Shown piece by piece: positions 15,622 through 24,558 of a stretch of 64,000 bases of DNA (the first letter of the stretch is position 1; every line of letters begins with the position of its first letter). The notes beneath the pieces were generated by a model. The model did no database searches and was not told the DNA's origin. It was given only the letters and a program-made list of their open reading frames with translations. Origin of the DNA: Pantoea trifolii (GTDB taxonomy: Bacteria > Pseudomonadota > Gammaproteobacteria > Enterobacterales > Enterobacteriaceae); assembly GCF_024506435.1 (NCBI RefSeq), contig NZ_JANIET010000001.1:2108001-2172000 (forward strand). The letters are read 5' to 3'. A program made the translations under genes and the position numbers.

Positions 15622-17286
15622 AAAGAGACCCATTCGTCAGAGGCCGGTTTCGGCTGCGTAGGAACTGCGCCTGCCAACACCGGACGACGCAGCGCGGTTG
15701 GCGAAACCACGGCCTTGTTCACCGGCGCGCTGTCCGACAAGCGGAATTTCGCCACCGAAGCCTGCAGCTCCTGCGTTTGACGCTCCAGCGCGCTGGCGGC
15801 GGCAGAAACCTCTTCAACCAGCGAGGCGTTCTGTTGGGTGACGCTGTCCATTTCGGTGACGGCGGTGCCGACCTGCGAAATGCCTTTGCTCTGCTCTTCC
15901 GACGCTGCGGCAATGTGCTTCATGATCTCATTCACATCCTGCACCGACTTAAGAATGTTGTGCATGGTGCTGCCCGCGCTGCTCACCAGCTCCGACCCTT
16001 TTTCCACGCGCTGCACGGAATCCTCAATCAGTGTGGCGATCTCTTTCGCCGCACCGGCGCTGCGCTGTGCCAGATTGCGTACCTCGCTGGCTACCACGGC
16101 AAAACCACGGCCCTGTTCACCGGCGCGTGCGGCTTCCACCGCAGCGTTCAGCGCCAGGATGTTGGTCTGGAAGGCGATGCTATTAATCACGCTGGTGATT
16201 TCCGCGATCTTCTTCGAGCTGCCTGAGATGCCTTGCATGGTGGTAACCACCTCACCCACCAACTTGCCGCCCTGCTGCGCGGTGCCGGTGGCAGTTTCTG
16301 CCAGCGAACTGGCCTGACGCGCGTTGTCGGCGTTGAACTTCACGGTGGCGGTCAACTGCTCCATACTGGCCGCCGTTTGCTCCAGTGCGGCCGCCTGCTC
16401 TTCGGTGCGCGAAGAGAGATCGTTGTTGCCGGAGGAGATCTCCGCCGCGCCGCGATAAATGTTTTCGGTTCCACTGCGAATCGCGCTTACCGCTTCGCGC
16501 AGGCTGTCCTGCATGGCACGCAGCAGTGGCACCAGTTTGCCGACGCAGTTACGGCCAAACTCTTCCACCGGCTGGCTCAGATCGCCCTGCGCAATAATAG
16601 AGAAATGGTTGCGGATGCGTTCCAGCGGTTTCACCAGCATCGCCACCAGATAGCGATCGGTAAACAGCAGGATGAACAATCCAATCACTACCGCCACCAG
16701 AATGATCACTTTGGTGATGCTGGTGAGCTTATCAACAATGACGCGCGTCTCATCCAGCTTGCTACCAGCGGCTTTATTGAAGGCTTCAGCGCTGGCACCA
16801 AACGCGCGGCTCAGCGGCGGCGTGACGTTATTGGCTTGCGCGCCGATAGGCTTCAACCGTGCCCTGCTGCGCCAACGAAACCTGCGGGGCGATACCTTCA
16901 TCCAGCAGTTTTTGCCAGTTGGCAATAACGCTATTGGCGGTCTCCGCGTCCATCGGACCCGGCGCCATGGCTTTAAACTGCGCCAGCAGGTTTTTCATAT
17001 TGTCGAGCGCTTGCTGTACCGGCGCGAATGCATCAGCACTGACTGCATTGCCCGCAGCACGACCTTCCATCACACGCGACAGACGCGTAACCACACGAAA
17101 ATATTGATCGTTTCCTTTGCTCAAAACCGTCATTTGATTAACCAGCTGGCGGTCAATCTCGTTGCCCTCGCCGAGGGCGTTCAGTGAGTGGACGCTAAAC
17201 AGCCCAACGGCACACCACAGCAGGCAAAACAGCCCAAGAATGGTGAGCAATACGGCGCGGATGGTGAAATTTTTTAAGATACCCAT
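15618..17286 (-). pseudogene. methyl-accepting chemotaxis protein, interrupted by a one-base frameshift
   Basis: Together the two frames encode a full chemoreceptor of about 555 aa. The first part (17286 down to a TAA at 16828) starts MGILKNFTIRAVLL, has a first transmembrane helix (about 9-31) and a TarH-type periplasmic sensor. The second part carries the second membrane helix ([16 protein letters not shown]), HAMP domain, a long methylation/signalling region with the conserved hairpin [29 protein letters not shown], and ends in EWVSF, matching the xWxxF tail that binds CheR/CheB. The frames join if one of the two C's at 16843-16844 is removed, giving VEAYRAQANNV. Either a real null mutation or a sequencing error. 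The ligand is unknown. Confidence 0.85.
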
Positions 17287-17342
17287 ACATAATCCCGTGG
17301 TGTGAAACGCGAAGGAGGCCCGAAAAATCGGGCATATTGCGT

Positions 17343-17369
17343 TTATCGGCATCGGATGGGGAAAATGTA
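17343..17369 (-). promoter_or_regulatory. FliA (sigma-28) type promoter of the chemoreceptor gene
   Basis: On the - strand, TACA-N15-GCCGATAA matches the enterobacterial sigma-28 consensus TAAA-N15-GCCGATAA at all but one fixed position. It lies 57 bp upstream of the chemoreceptor ATG and places the gene in the late flagellar/chemotaxis regulon. Confidence 0.75.
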
Positions 17370-17498
17370 ACGGTTTTGTAAGCTAATTAATTGCTTACTG
17401 ACGCAGGTGAGGAAAAGGCGCTTTTGTGATTAATCAGCAAGATAGGCGAGAATTTGGCTTATAAATTCATTTGCCTGCTTACACCATTAGCAGGCTCA

Positions 17499-19016
17499 TC
17501 AAAGCTTAACGTGGCTGCGCATCATTAAACGGAACAAACGCAGCCGTCCACGCATAAACCGCGCCTTTACCACCGCCTGGGCTTTGCCCTGATCGCCTAA
17601 CGCCAGCGTCAGATCGTTGCCCGGTCGCCAGACTGGCCAATCAACCTCGCCGGGCAAGTGCGCGCTGAACTCGCTGGCTTCCCGCGCGAAGGTGACCCAA
17701 TAGGCGCTAACTGCGCCGGCGAACGCTTTATCCTGCTCGCTGTAGCTGCGTTCCGCTGACGGCGTTAGCGTATCCAGCGTGTTGAAGACATAGGGAATTT
17801 CATTGCCGTGCCAGGTACCGTGCGGATAGAGATCGCGCACATTTTCAGAGACGTAATCGAACCAGTAACGCCATGCGGGCATGCCGATATTGTGCTGCGC
17901 CTGAGCGACCATAAACGGTAACACCGTGAACGCCATATCGCGCGCCACCGCGCGTCCCAGCAGCGCATCATCATGAATGTCGTACAGCCACTTCATCAGA
18001 CGATAACTGACGCGGTTCTTACTGCGCATCTGCCGCAACACCGCCGTGGCATCCACGCCAAAATAGTCCAGCACGCTGGCTTCATCACTGTTGCTGCCGA
18101 TCATTAACGGGATGCGATGCTGCTTACCGCTCATGAAGGTGGTTAGCATCGGTTTTGGCAACACCGCATCGCCGCTGATGGGCACCGGGCCGAGCGCCAA
18201 CGGGCGTTCTAACGGCCAGAATTGTTCGGCGGGTAGCTCGCGCAGCTGCTCGGCGCTGGCATCTTCGGGTAAAGAAAAATGCGCCGCCACCTGCAAACCG
18301 ATTTGCTGTGCCTGCTTTTGCGGGATGTCGGGCAAGCTGTAGGCGCTTTGTACAATGCCTTTGTGAAACAACGCCTCGGAGAGTGGCGAGCAGCACAGCG
18401 ATAACACGCTGCGCGCGCCGGAGGATTCACCAAATAGCGTCACGTTATTACGATCGCCGCCAAAGGCAGGAATGTTGCGCTGAATCCATTGCAAGGCGGC
18501 AATTTGATCGAGTAAGGCAAAGTTGTTGATCACGCGCCCGGCGGGATATTGCGCATCCAGCGCCGGATGAGAGAAGAAGCCGAAGTGGCCAAGGCGATAG
18601 TTGAGCGTTACGACGACGACGCCTTGCGCCGCCAGCGCTTTGCCACGATAGGGATCGAGATGGCCCGCGCCGATGGCAAAACCGCCGCCGTGCAACCAGA
18701 CCATCACCGGCAACGGCCGCGATGGCTCGACATCCGGTGTCCAGATATTGAGGTAGAGACAATCTTCACTGAAGCGACCGGGATCGCCACCGCCAGCGGC
18801 CACGCAATAGTCACGGTTCTGCCAGCTTGCCGCGCCCCATTCAGTTGCATCTCGCACATCCTGCCACGGTTGCACCGGCTGCGGCGGTCGCCAGCGTAAA
18901 GCGCCTGTGGGTGCGGCTGCGTAAGGTATTCCTTTGAAGACAAAAAGATCTTCGTCCATCAGGCCTCTGAGTTCACCTTCTGCGGTCATGATCCTCAGAC
19001 GTCGTTCATTTTTCAT
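17499..19016 (-). CDS. type-B carboxylesterase
   Basis: 505-aa alpha/beta-hydrolase of the carboxylesterase/acetylcholinesterase (PnbA-like) family, probably cytoplasmic since no signal peptide is seen. The oxyanion-hole motif VWLHGGGFAIGAG, the nucleophile elbow LFGESSGARSVLSL and the late histidine region YPHGTWHGNEIPYVF are all intact. It would hydrolyse carboxylic esters; the natural substrate is unknown. Start ATG at 19016 (MKNERRLRI) follows AGGGA; an ATG at 19046 (MERCIIRE) is an alternative. It stands alone, divergent from the DoxX gene. Confidence 0.85.
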   Translation of the reverse strand: MKNERRLRIMTAEGELRGLMDEDLFVFKGIPYAAAPTGALRWRPPQPVQPWQDVRDATEWGAASWQNRDYCVAAGGGDPGRFSEDCLYLNIWTPDVEPSRPLPVMVWLHGGGFAIGAGHLDPYRGKALAAQGVVVVTLNYRLGHFGFFSHPALDAQYPAGRVINNFALLDQIAALQWIQRNIPAFGGDRNNVTLFGESSGARSVLSLCCSPLSEALFHKGIVQSAYSLPDIPQKQAQQIGLQVAAHFSLPEDASAEQLRELPAEQFWPLERPLALGPVPISGDAVLPKPMLTTFMSGKQHRIPLMIGSNSDEASVLDYFGVDATAVLRQMRSKNRVSYRLMKWLYDIHDDALLGRAVARDMAFTVLPFMVAQAQHNIGMPAWRYWFDYVSENVRDLYPHGTWHGNEIPYVFNTLDTLTPSAERSYSEQDKAFAGAVSAYWVTFAREASEFSAHLPGEVDWPVWRPGNDLTLALGDQGKAQAVVKARFMRGRLRLFRLMMRSHVKL

Positions 19017-19208
19017 CTCGGGTTCCCTGATAATGCATCGTTCCATTATTTGCAGGCCTTGGACGAATGTCCATGTTCTCAAAGCATTTGCAGATTATGC
19101 CGAACCGTGGCGCGATTCTTTGAACAACTCCATCAAATATTTTGGCTAACCCCATTGAGACCAATTGTTTTAAGGTTGCAAGTTAACCTGGCGCGACGGA
19201 GAAACACC

Positions 19209-19643
19209 ATGTTGGGTGGCATTAACCAGATGTTCAACCGGATGAGCGATCACCCGGATTTCGGCAAACTGCTGTTACGCCTGACGTTTGGCGGACTGCT
19301 GCTGTTTCATGGGGCGTTCAAGGTGGTGCATGGTGTGGGCTGGATAGCGCACATGCTCGCCGTCAAAGGGATGCCAGGTTTCATCGCTTACGGTGCTTGC
19401 ATCGGGGAAATAGCGGCACCTGTAATGGTGATCATCGGATTACTGACGCGCCCTGCGGCGTTCATTATTGCGGTGAACATGATTGTTGCGACTCTGCTGG
19501 TAAAAATGGGCGCTGTCTGGCATCGCACAGATGTCGGAGCCTGGGCGCTGGAGACAGAAGCTCTTTACCTGCTGGGCGCGCTCGCCATTATGTTTTTGGG
19601 TGCCGGGAAGTACACGCTGGTGCGTGACGCGCGCTTGCAATAA
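19209..19643 (+). CDS. DoxX-family membrane protein
   Basis: 144-aa inner-membrane protein with four predicted helices (about 20-40, 52-75, 78-98 and 115-135). The motif LLLRLTFGGLLLFHGAFKVVHGV and GACIGEIAAPVMVIIGLLTRPAA are typical of DoxX/YphA-like proteins. Members are linked to redox or thiol stress and some to quinone-related functions, but no precise role can be assigned here. The ATG at 19209 follows GGAG. It lies between a carboxylesterase and ydcJ and looks monocistronic. Confidence 0.85.
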   Translation: MLGGINQMFNRMSDHPDFGKLLLRLTFGGLLLFHGAFKVVHGVGWIAHMLAVKGMPGFIAYGACIGEIAAPVMVIIGLLTRPAAFIIAVNMIVATLLVKMGAVWHRTDVGAWALETEALYLLGALAIMFLGAGKYTLVRDARLQ

Positions 19644-19656
19644 CCACAAGAAAAGC

Positions 19657-19684
19657 AGCCGGTCTGCTGAATTTCAGACCGGCT
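19657..19684 (+). terminator. hairpin between the doxX-like gene and ydcJ
   Basis: AGCCGGTCTG-CTGAATTT-CAGACCGGCT, a 10-bp perfect stem between two convergent genes. The T-tract is poor on either strand; the hairpin may serve both. Confidence 0.65.
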
Positions 19685-19694
19685 GTAACATTTC

Positions 19695-21035
19695 TTACGC
19701 TACGCCACAGCGCTCAAGACTGCGCTGCTGCATCTGCTGATACAACGCCATCTCATCCTGCACCGCTGTACCAAGCGCGCTTTCAAAATCCGCCCGGCTG
19801 GCATTACCTGCGCTGCGCGTTTGCGCCACATCGCCCAGATTTGACTGGAAAATCCCCGCTGCGCTCACCGGCAGGAAATCCTCGTAAACGATCGGTTCGG
19901 CGCTCAATCGCCCTTCTGCCAGCAACTGCGTCACGCTTTCGCCCGCGCGTGGCGGCAGATGCTCGCCTTTGTCGGTCAGGCGATAGCGGAACCAAGCCAA
20001 TTGCTGTTCGCGCAAGGTCTCCTCGTCATCGGGGAAGTCACCAAACACCGCGCTGAGATGTTGCTGGTGATGTTGGTTATCGCTGCCGGTACCGGCTTCG
20101 GCCAGCAAACGATCGTAAAGTTCGCGCCCTTTCGGCGTGAGCGCTGCGCCGCGCTGTTCAATCTCACCAAAGCGCGCGGTATGCGTGCCCGGCGTGCCAT
20201 CATTAAAGTGCACCGCTTCTTCCAGGGCTTTGAAGCTGGTCTGGCGCAGTAGAATCGGCACTTTGCGCTGCGGCGGGCCTTCAATCAGGGTTTTGGGATC
20301 GATACCGCGTGACGGCATCAGTGATTGCACGCGATCGATATCTAGCGTGCGCGGCGTTAAATGATTGATGTGGCAACCGCGGAAACACACCACATCGGCA
20401 ATCAGACGATGCTGCTGGCTCAATGCGCGATAGGTGGCGCTGTCTACGGTGGTGTGCGCATGCCAGCGGAAAGTTTCCAGCGCTTCCTGCACGAAAGTCG
20501 CCGCATCCGCTGCGTTTAAACCGCCCTGCTGCTGATGCTTAGCGATCAAGGCACGGCAACCCGGCGTAAAGATATCGCGCGCGGCGAGAATCGTAGCGGC
20601 CTTCTCACGCAGCGCCGCATCATCAATCAGTTCGAGACGCAGCAGCGAGGTGAACACGCGGAACGGATTGTGGCGCAATGCGCGGTCGCTGACCGGACGA
20701 AACGCCGTGGAGTGCACCGGCACACCGGCTTGCGACAGGTCGTAATATCCCACCGCTTCCATGCCCATCACGGCAAACATCTGGCGCAACGTTCTGAGTT
20801 CATCGGCCTTGCCGACACGAATCGCACCGTGACGCTCGACGCTGAGGCGACTCAGCTCATCAGCAGCCGACAAGCGGTTTTTCAACTCGGGATTGGCTTC
20901 CAGCGTACGTTCATTAACGGCGGTGACCAACTGCGTCAGCGTGCCGTATTGCGGCACTTCCTGCTGATACATGGCCGACATTGCCTGCGAGAACAGCGTG
21001 CGGATGGCATCGCTGCTGAGAAAGTTTGGCATCAT
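19695..21035 (-). CDS. ydcJ: YdcJ, VOC-fold 2-oxoacid dioxygenase/decarboxylase (HglS family, DUF1338)
   Basis: 446-aa cytoplasmic metalloenzyme that agrees along its length with E. coli YdcJ. Highly conserved stretches include AMSAMYQQEVPQYGTL, ERHGAIRVG with the likely metal His, YYDLSQAGVPVHSTAFRP, CFRGCHINHLTPRTLDID and YEDFLPVSAAGIFQSNLG. The Pseudomonas relative HglS converts 2-oxoadipate to D-2-hydroxyglutarate in D-lysine breakdown; whether the enteric protein uses this substrate is uncertain. Three consecutive ATGs (21038, 21035, 21032) follow AAGG; the middle one is used here. No lysine catabolic genes are nearby. Confidence 0.9.
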   Translation of the reverse strand: MMPNFLSSDAIRTLFSQAMSAMYQQEVPQYGTLTQLVTAVNERTLEANPELKNRLSAADELSRLSVERHGAIRVGKADELRTLRQMFAVMGMEAVGYYDLSQAGVPVHSTAFRPVSDRALRHNPFRVFTSLLRLELIDDAALREKAATILAARDIFTPGCRALIAKHQQQGGLNAADAATFVQEALETFRWHAHTTVDSATYRALSQQHRLIADVVCFRGCHINHLTPRTLDIDRVQSLMPSRGIDPKTLIEGPPQRKVPILLRQTSFKALEEAVHFNDGTPGTHTARFGEIEQRGAALTPKGRELYDRLLAEAGTGSDNQHHQQHLSAVFGDFPDDEETLREQQLAWFRYRLTDKGEHLPPRAGESVTQLLAEGRLSAEPIVYEDFLPVSAAGIFQSNLGDVAQTRSAGNASRADFESALGTAVQDEMALYQQMQQRSLERCGVA

Positions 21036-21120
21036 CATCACCTTGGGCTTACGGGTTGATGCTACTGTAGATCAACCCTTTAGCGGCGGGTAACAATTTC
21101 GTGGAACTGTGATCGCCTTG

Positions 21121-22455
21121 TCACTCAGTGAGGTTTGACTGGTCACCAAAACGACATTTCAGCACCAGCATGAGGGTGGTTAATACCGCAGGAATCGCCA
21201 GCAGCAGGAAGATCTGACTGAACGTCCAGCCGAGCGTTAACAACTCAGCTCCGACAAAGGCGCTGATGATGGCGCCGATGCGGCCTACGCCGTGCATCCA
21301 GCTCGAGCCGGTGGCTCGGGCGTGTGTGGGATAATAACTGGCGGAGAGCGCATTCATGCCGGTGTTGGCACCGTTGAAACAGAAGCCGCTGCAGAAAGCG
21401 ATAGCGCTCATTAAGCCAACCTGCGCAGGAGAAAAACCCAGCGCCACAATGGCAATGCCGCCGCAGAAATAGATCACCGCCAGCGCCAGATTGGCGTTGA
21501 TGCGATCCATCAACCAACCGGCAAACAGCGAGCCAATGGTTCCACCGGCCTGATACATCGCCGTGACAATCGCCGCTTCCGTCACCGACATGCCAAGCGT
21601 GCTGATCAGCGAAGGCATCCAGCTGCCAATCAGGTAAACGAGGAACAGCCCCATAAAGTAGCCGCCCCACAACATCAAACTGCCAAACAGATAGCGGCGC
21701 GACAACACGGTTGCCACGGAACCTTTACGCGCGGTGGGCAGCTCAGTGCTTTGGTAATGGCTACCCGGCTGCACGGTGCCGGGCAGCATACGTTCGAGGA
21801 TGGCGTGAATATGTGCGGCAGGCGCACGACGGCTAATCAGGAAACGTACCGATTCCGGTAAGCCGCGCACTAAAAAAGGCAGCACCAGCAGCGGCAGCAC
21901 GCCGCCCATCAGCATGACGGAGTGCCAGTCATAGCGCGGCAACAGCCACGAAGCGGCAAAGCCACCGGTTGCGGCTCCAAAGGTAAAGCCACAGAACACC
22001 ACGGTAATAATGAAGGAGCGACGACGTTCGGGCGCGTATTCGGCCACCAAAGTGCCAACGTTAGGCATGGCGGCGCCAAGCCCTAAACCGGTGAGAAAGC
22101 GGAACAGCATCATCTGTTCGATGTTCTGCGCCATCGCCGTGGCCAGCGTCCACAGGCCGAAAAACAGTACGCTGATCAGGATCATCACGCGGCGACCATA
22201 ACGATCGGCCAGCGGCCCGGCGACCATCGCGCCCAGCGCCAGACCAATCAACGCTGCGCTGATCACCAGGCCGAGTTGATGGTTAGTCACGCCCCAACTG
22301 GCTTTCAGCGTCGGCGCGATAAAGCCCATTAGCGCAATGTCCATGCCGTCCAGCGCCACTACCACGAAGCACAGCGCGATTAAGCGCTTCTGCCAGCTGC
22401 TAAGCGCACTCTTATTGATAAGCTGGCGAACATCTACTGCTTCAACGCTGGTCAC
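21121..22455 (-). CDS. MFS transporter, aromatic acid:H+ symporter (AAHS) type
   Basis: 444-aa 12-helix inner-membrane carrier. The segment VVALDGMDIALMGFIAPTLKASWGV with DGxD in helix 1 and GPLADRYGRRVM in the loop 2-3 are characteristic of the AAHS family (PcaK, BenK, MhpT, GalP-like carriers). Likely substrates are hydroxybenzoates, protocatechuate or related aromatic acids. It is divergent from a LysR regulator of PcaQ/GalR-like appearance 322 bp away, but no ring-cleavage or decarboxylase genes adjoin it. Confidence 0.87.
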   Translation of the reverse strand: MTSVEAVDVRQLINKSALSSWQKRLIALCFVVVALDGMDIALMGFIAPTLKASWGVTNHQLGLVISAALIGLALGAMVAGPLADRYGRRVMILISVLFFGLWTLATAMAQNIEQMMLFRFLTGLGLGAAMPNVGTLVAEYAPERRRSFIITVVFCGFTFGAATGGFAASWLLPRYDWHSVMLMGGVLPLLVLPFLVRGLPESVRFLISRRAPAAHIHAILERMLPGTVQPGSHYQSTELPTARKGSVATVLSRRYLFGSLMLWGGYFMGLFLVYLIGSWMPSLISTLGMSVTEAAIVTAMYQAGGTIGSLFAGWLMDRINANLALAVIYFCGGIAIVALGFSPAQVGLMSAIAFCSGFCFNGANTGMNALSASYYPTHARATGSSWMHGVGRIGAIISAFVGAELLTLGWTFSQIFLLLAIPAVLTTLMLVLKCRFGDQSNLTE

Positions 22456-22777
22456 GTAACGACTCCTGCACTTTTAACCGTTTAGGGCATCAGTTTTAGT
22501 AAAAAAAACGGCGCTTATCATAGCTCATCGTTAACAATAGCGGGCACTGTTTTTGGATGTAATTGAGAATTATTCAGCTTTTATCGAATTATGTTGTTGA
22601 TTTTACGTAAGCTGAATATTCGACAAAAAGTGTCATTTGCAGCATTACGCTTAAATTCAGCAGGTTAGGCATAAAGGTTGTGTCGCGGCGTTTTTGTTAA
22701 TATAAATTTGCAGGCAAGTTAACATAATTAACGTTTCCTCATTGCTGCTTCTCGTCATAACTCATTATGTTGGGCGT
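22456..22777. promoter_or_regulatory. 322-bp divergent control region between the AAHS transporter and its LysR gene
   Basis: AT-rich non-coding DNA that must hold both promoters. The clearest element is the palindrome GTTAA-CATAA-TTAAC at 22718-22732, a possible LysR operator. No gene or terminator was seen. Confidence 0.4.
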
Positions 22778-23698
22778 ATGGACAAAAATATCCTTTTCAA
22801 TCAGCGCATTCGCTTGCGTCATTTACATACCTTTGTGGCGGTAGCGCAGCAAGGCACGCTCGGTCGTGCCGCTGAAACGCTCAATCTGAGCCAGCCTGCT
22901 TTGTCGAAAACACTGAATGAGCTGGAAGAGCTGGCAGGCGCGCGGCTGTTTGAGCGCGGACGGCTCGGCGCGCAGCTCACCACGCTGGGCGAACAGTTTC
23001 TGATTCATGCGGTGAAAGTGCTGGATGCGCTCAATCATGCGGGTCAGAGCTTTAACGCACCGCAGCCTGGCCGGCCGGTGGTGATTCGACTCGGCGCGCT
23101 GACTACCGCTGCGATGGGCATGCTGCCGCAAATTCTTGATCGCTTCCATGAACAGCAACCTAACACCACGGTGCAGGTCGCAACGTTGCACAATAACGTG
23201 CTGTTGGCCGGTTTACGTGCGGGTGAGTTTGATGTTGGCATTGGTCGGATGGCGGACAGCGACATGATGGCCGGGTTAACCTATGAATTGCTGTTCCTGG
23301 AATCACTTAAACTAGTTGTGCGCCCGGATCATCCGCTGTTAAGCGAAAACGTTATGCTGTCGCGCGCGATGCAGTGGCCGGTGGTGATTTCTCCGGAAGG
23401 CACCGCGCCACGCCGTATCGCGCAGCATATGCTGAATGAGCAAGGTTGTACCTTGCCAGCAAACTGCGTCGAAACCTCATCGACATCGCTGGCGCGCCAG
23501 CTGGCGCTGCGTTACGACTATGTGTGGTTTGTGCCTTCCGGCGCCATTAAAGAAGATTTAAATCACGATGCGCTGTGTGCGCTACCGATTGCCTCGCCGG
23601 GGCCAGGCGAACCGGTTGGCATTATTACGCGCAGCGGCAGTCCGCTAAGCCTGAGCGCCGAAGTGTTGATGGCGACCATCCGCAAATTCCACAGCTAG
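22778..23698 (+). CDS. LysR-family regulator, PcaQ-like
   Basis: 306-aa LysR protein. The opening LRHLHTFVAVAQQGTLGRAAETLNLSQPALSKTLNELE is typical of the PcaQ/GbpR branch, and the effector domain includes IRLGALTTAAMGMLPQILDRF and GEFDVGIGRMADSDMMAGLTYELL. PcaQ relatives control protocatechuate or related aromatic-acid genes, which matches the divergent AAHS transporter. ATG at 22778 was chosen because it begins just before the conserved domain. Its stop shares the palindromic CTAG with the convergent ydaL stop. Confidence 0.87.
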   Translation: MDKNILFNQRIRLRHLHTFVAVAQQGTLGRAAETLNLSQPALSKTLNELEELAGARLFERGRLGAQLTTLGEQFLIHAVKVLDALNHAGQSFNAPQPGRPVVIRLGALTTAAMGMLPQILDRFHEQQPNTTVQVATLHNNVLLAGLRAGEFDVGIGRMADSDMMAGLTYELLFLESLKLVVRPDHPLLSENVMLSRAMQWPVVISPEGTAPRRIAQHMLNEQGCTLPANCVETSSTSLARQLALRYDYVWFVPSGAIKEDLNHDALCALPIASPGPGEPVGIITRSGSPLSLSAEVLMATIRKFHS

Positions 23699-24261
23699 CG
23701 ACTGTGTTTCGCATGACGTTCACGGTTCTCGAGGCGCGCCTGTTCGGTTTTACGTAAGCCGACATAGAGCGCGCCCGCCCCGCCATCTTTCGGCTGCGCC
23801 GTGCAAAAGGTCTGCACTTCTGCAAACTCCTGCAACCATCGCGCCACATAGCTGCGCACAATATTGGCGTGCGACTCATCGTCACGACCTTTGCCATGAA
23901 TGATCAGCAGATTGCGCAATCCATGTTTGTTGGCTTGTTGCATAAAGCTGAACAGCGCCTGACGACAGGTTTCAACCGGTTGACGCAGCAGATTAAGGCT
24001 GGCTTCCGGCGGATATTTGCCTAGCCGCAGCTTATCCAGCACGCCTTGCTGTACGCCCTCAACCTTAAATTCCAGCGGTGTTGTCAGTGGAACGATGTCG
24101 AGAAAGCCACGCGTAAGGAAATTTTCCTGCTCGTCACTTTCCTGCGGCGCGCGTGGCGCTTTAGGCGAAGGGGCGCGTAGCCATTGGGTGTTAGCGCAGT
24201 TTTTTAATGGTGTTACATCACCCATGGCATCGCGGAAAAGGTCTTCATCATCAAGGTTCAT
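23695..24261 (-). CDS. ydaL: Smr-domain protein YdaL
   Basis: 188-aa protein agreeing with E. coli YdaL from its start (MNLDDEDLFRDAMGDVTPLK). The N-terminal region ends near 80, and the C-terminal Smr domain (about 85-175) includes KLRLGKYPPEASLNLLRQPVE and the motif LLIIHGKGRDDESHANIVRSYVARWL. Smr domains resemble MutS2 C-termini and act as nucleases on branched DNA or on RNA; the E. coli protein has reported DNA endonuclease activity. It is located just upstream of fnr in the opposite direction, as in the E. coli neighbourhood. Confidence 0.92.
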   Translation of the reverse strand: MNLDDEDLFRDAMGDVTPLKNCANTQWLRAPSPKAPRAPQESDEQENFLTRGFLDIVPLTTPLEFKVEGVQQGVLDKLRLGKYPPEASLNLLRQPVETCRQALFSFMQQANKHGLRNLLIIHGKGRDDESHANIVRSYVARWLQEFAEVQTFCTAQPKDGGAGALYVGLRKTEQARLENRERHAKHSR

Positions 24262-24523
24262 GGTGTTTCCTCTCGCCTGGTGTTTACCTGAGCGTCCAAA
24301 TCGACGCCAAAGCAAAAGAGTAGCAAAGGATTATTTGCAAAACATCTGTCACTTTTTGCGCTGTATTAAGCCATGTCTAACTGTAAACCTGGCAACAAAA
24401 CGTTCCAGATCAATAAATGCCCTTAGGTCAGACCAGCGCAAACCCTGTAATACCTGACATTTGTGGGGTTTTAAGGACATTTACTGCTCGGATGAGTTCC
24501 CTTCGCTTCGAAAAATGTTAAAA

Positions 24524-24537
24524 TTGACCGCAGTCAA
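24524..24537. promoter_or_regulatory. FNR box in the fnr promoter
   Basis: TTGAC-CGCA-GTCAA matches the FNR consensus TTGAT-N4-ATCAA except for a symmetric T-to-C/A-to-G change. It lies 22 bp upstream of the fnr ATG, like the autoregulatory site of E. coli fnr. Confidence 0.75.
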
Positions 24538-24558
24538 TAATCATCGAGCGTAACTAAT

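Noticed and set aside
15618..17286. Two separate genes, a short membrane sensor and a soluble signalling protein, instead of one broken chemoreceptor.
   Set aside because: The two parts fit exactly into one standard chemoreceptor if one base is removed, and the second part has no ribosome site or sensible start.
22742..22777. Twelve-codon N-terminal extension of the PcaQ-like LysR protein.
   Set aside because: The extra residues are not part of the LysR domain, and the ATG at 22778 gives a normal start.
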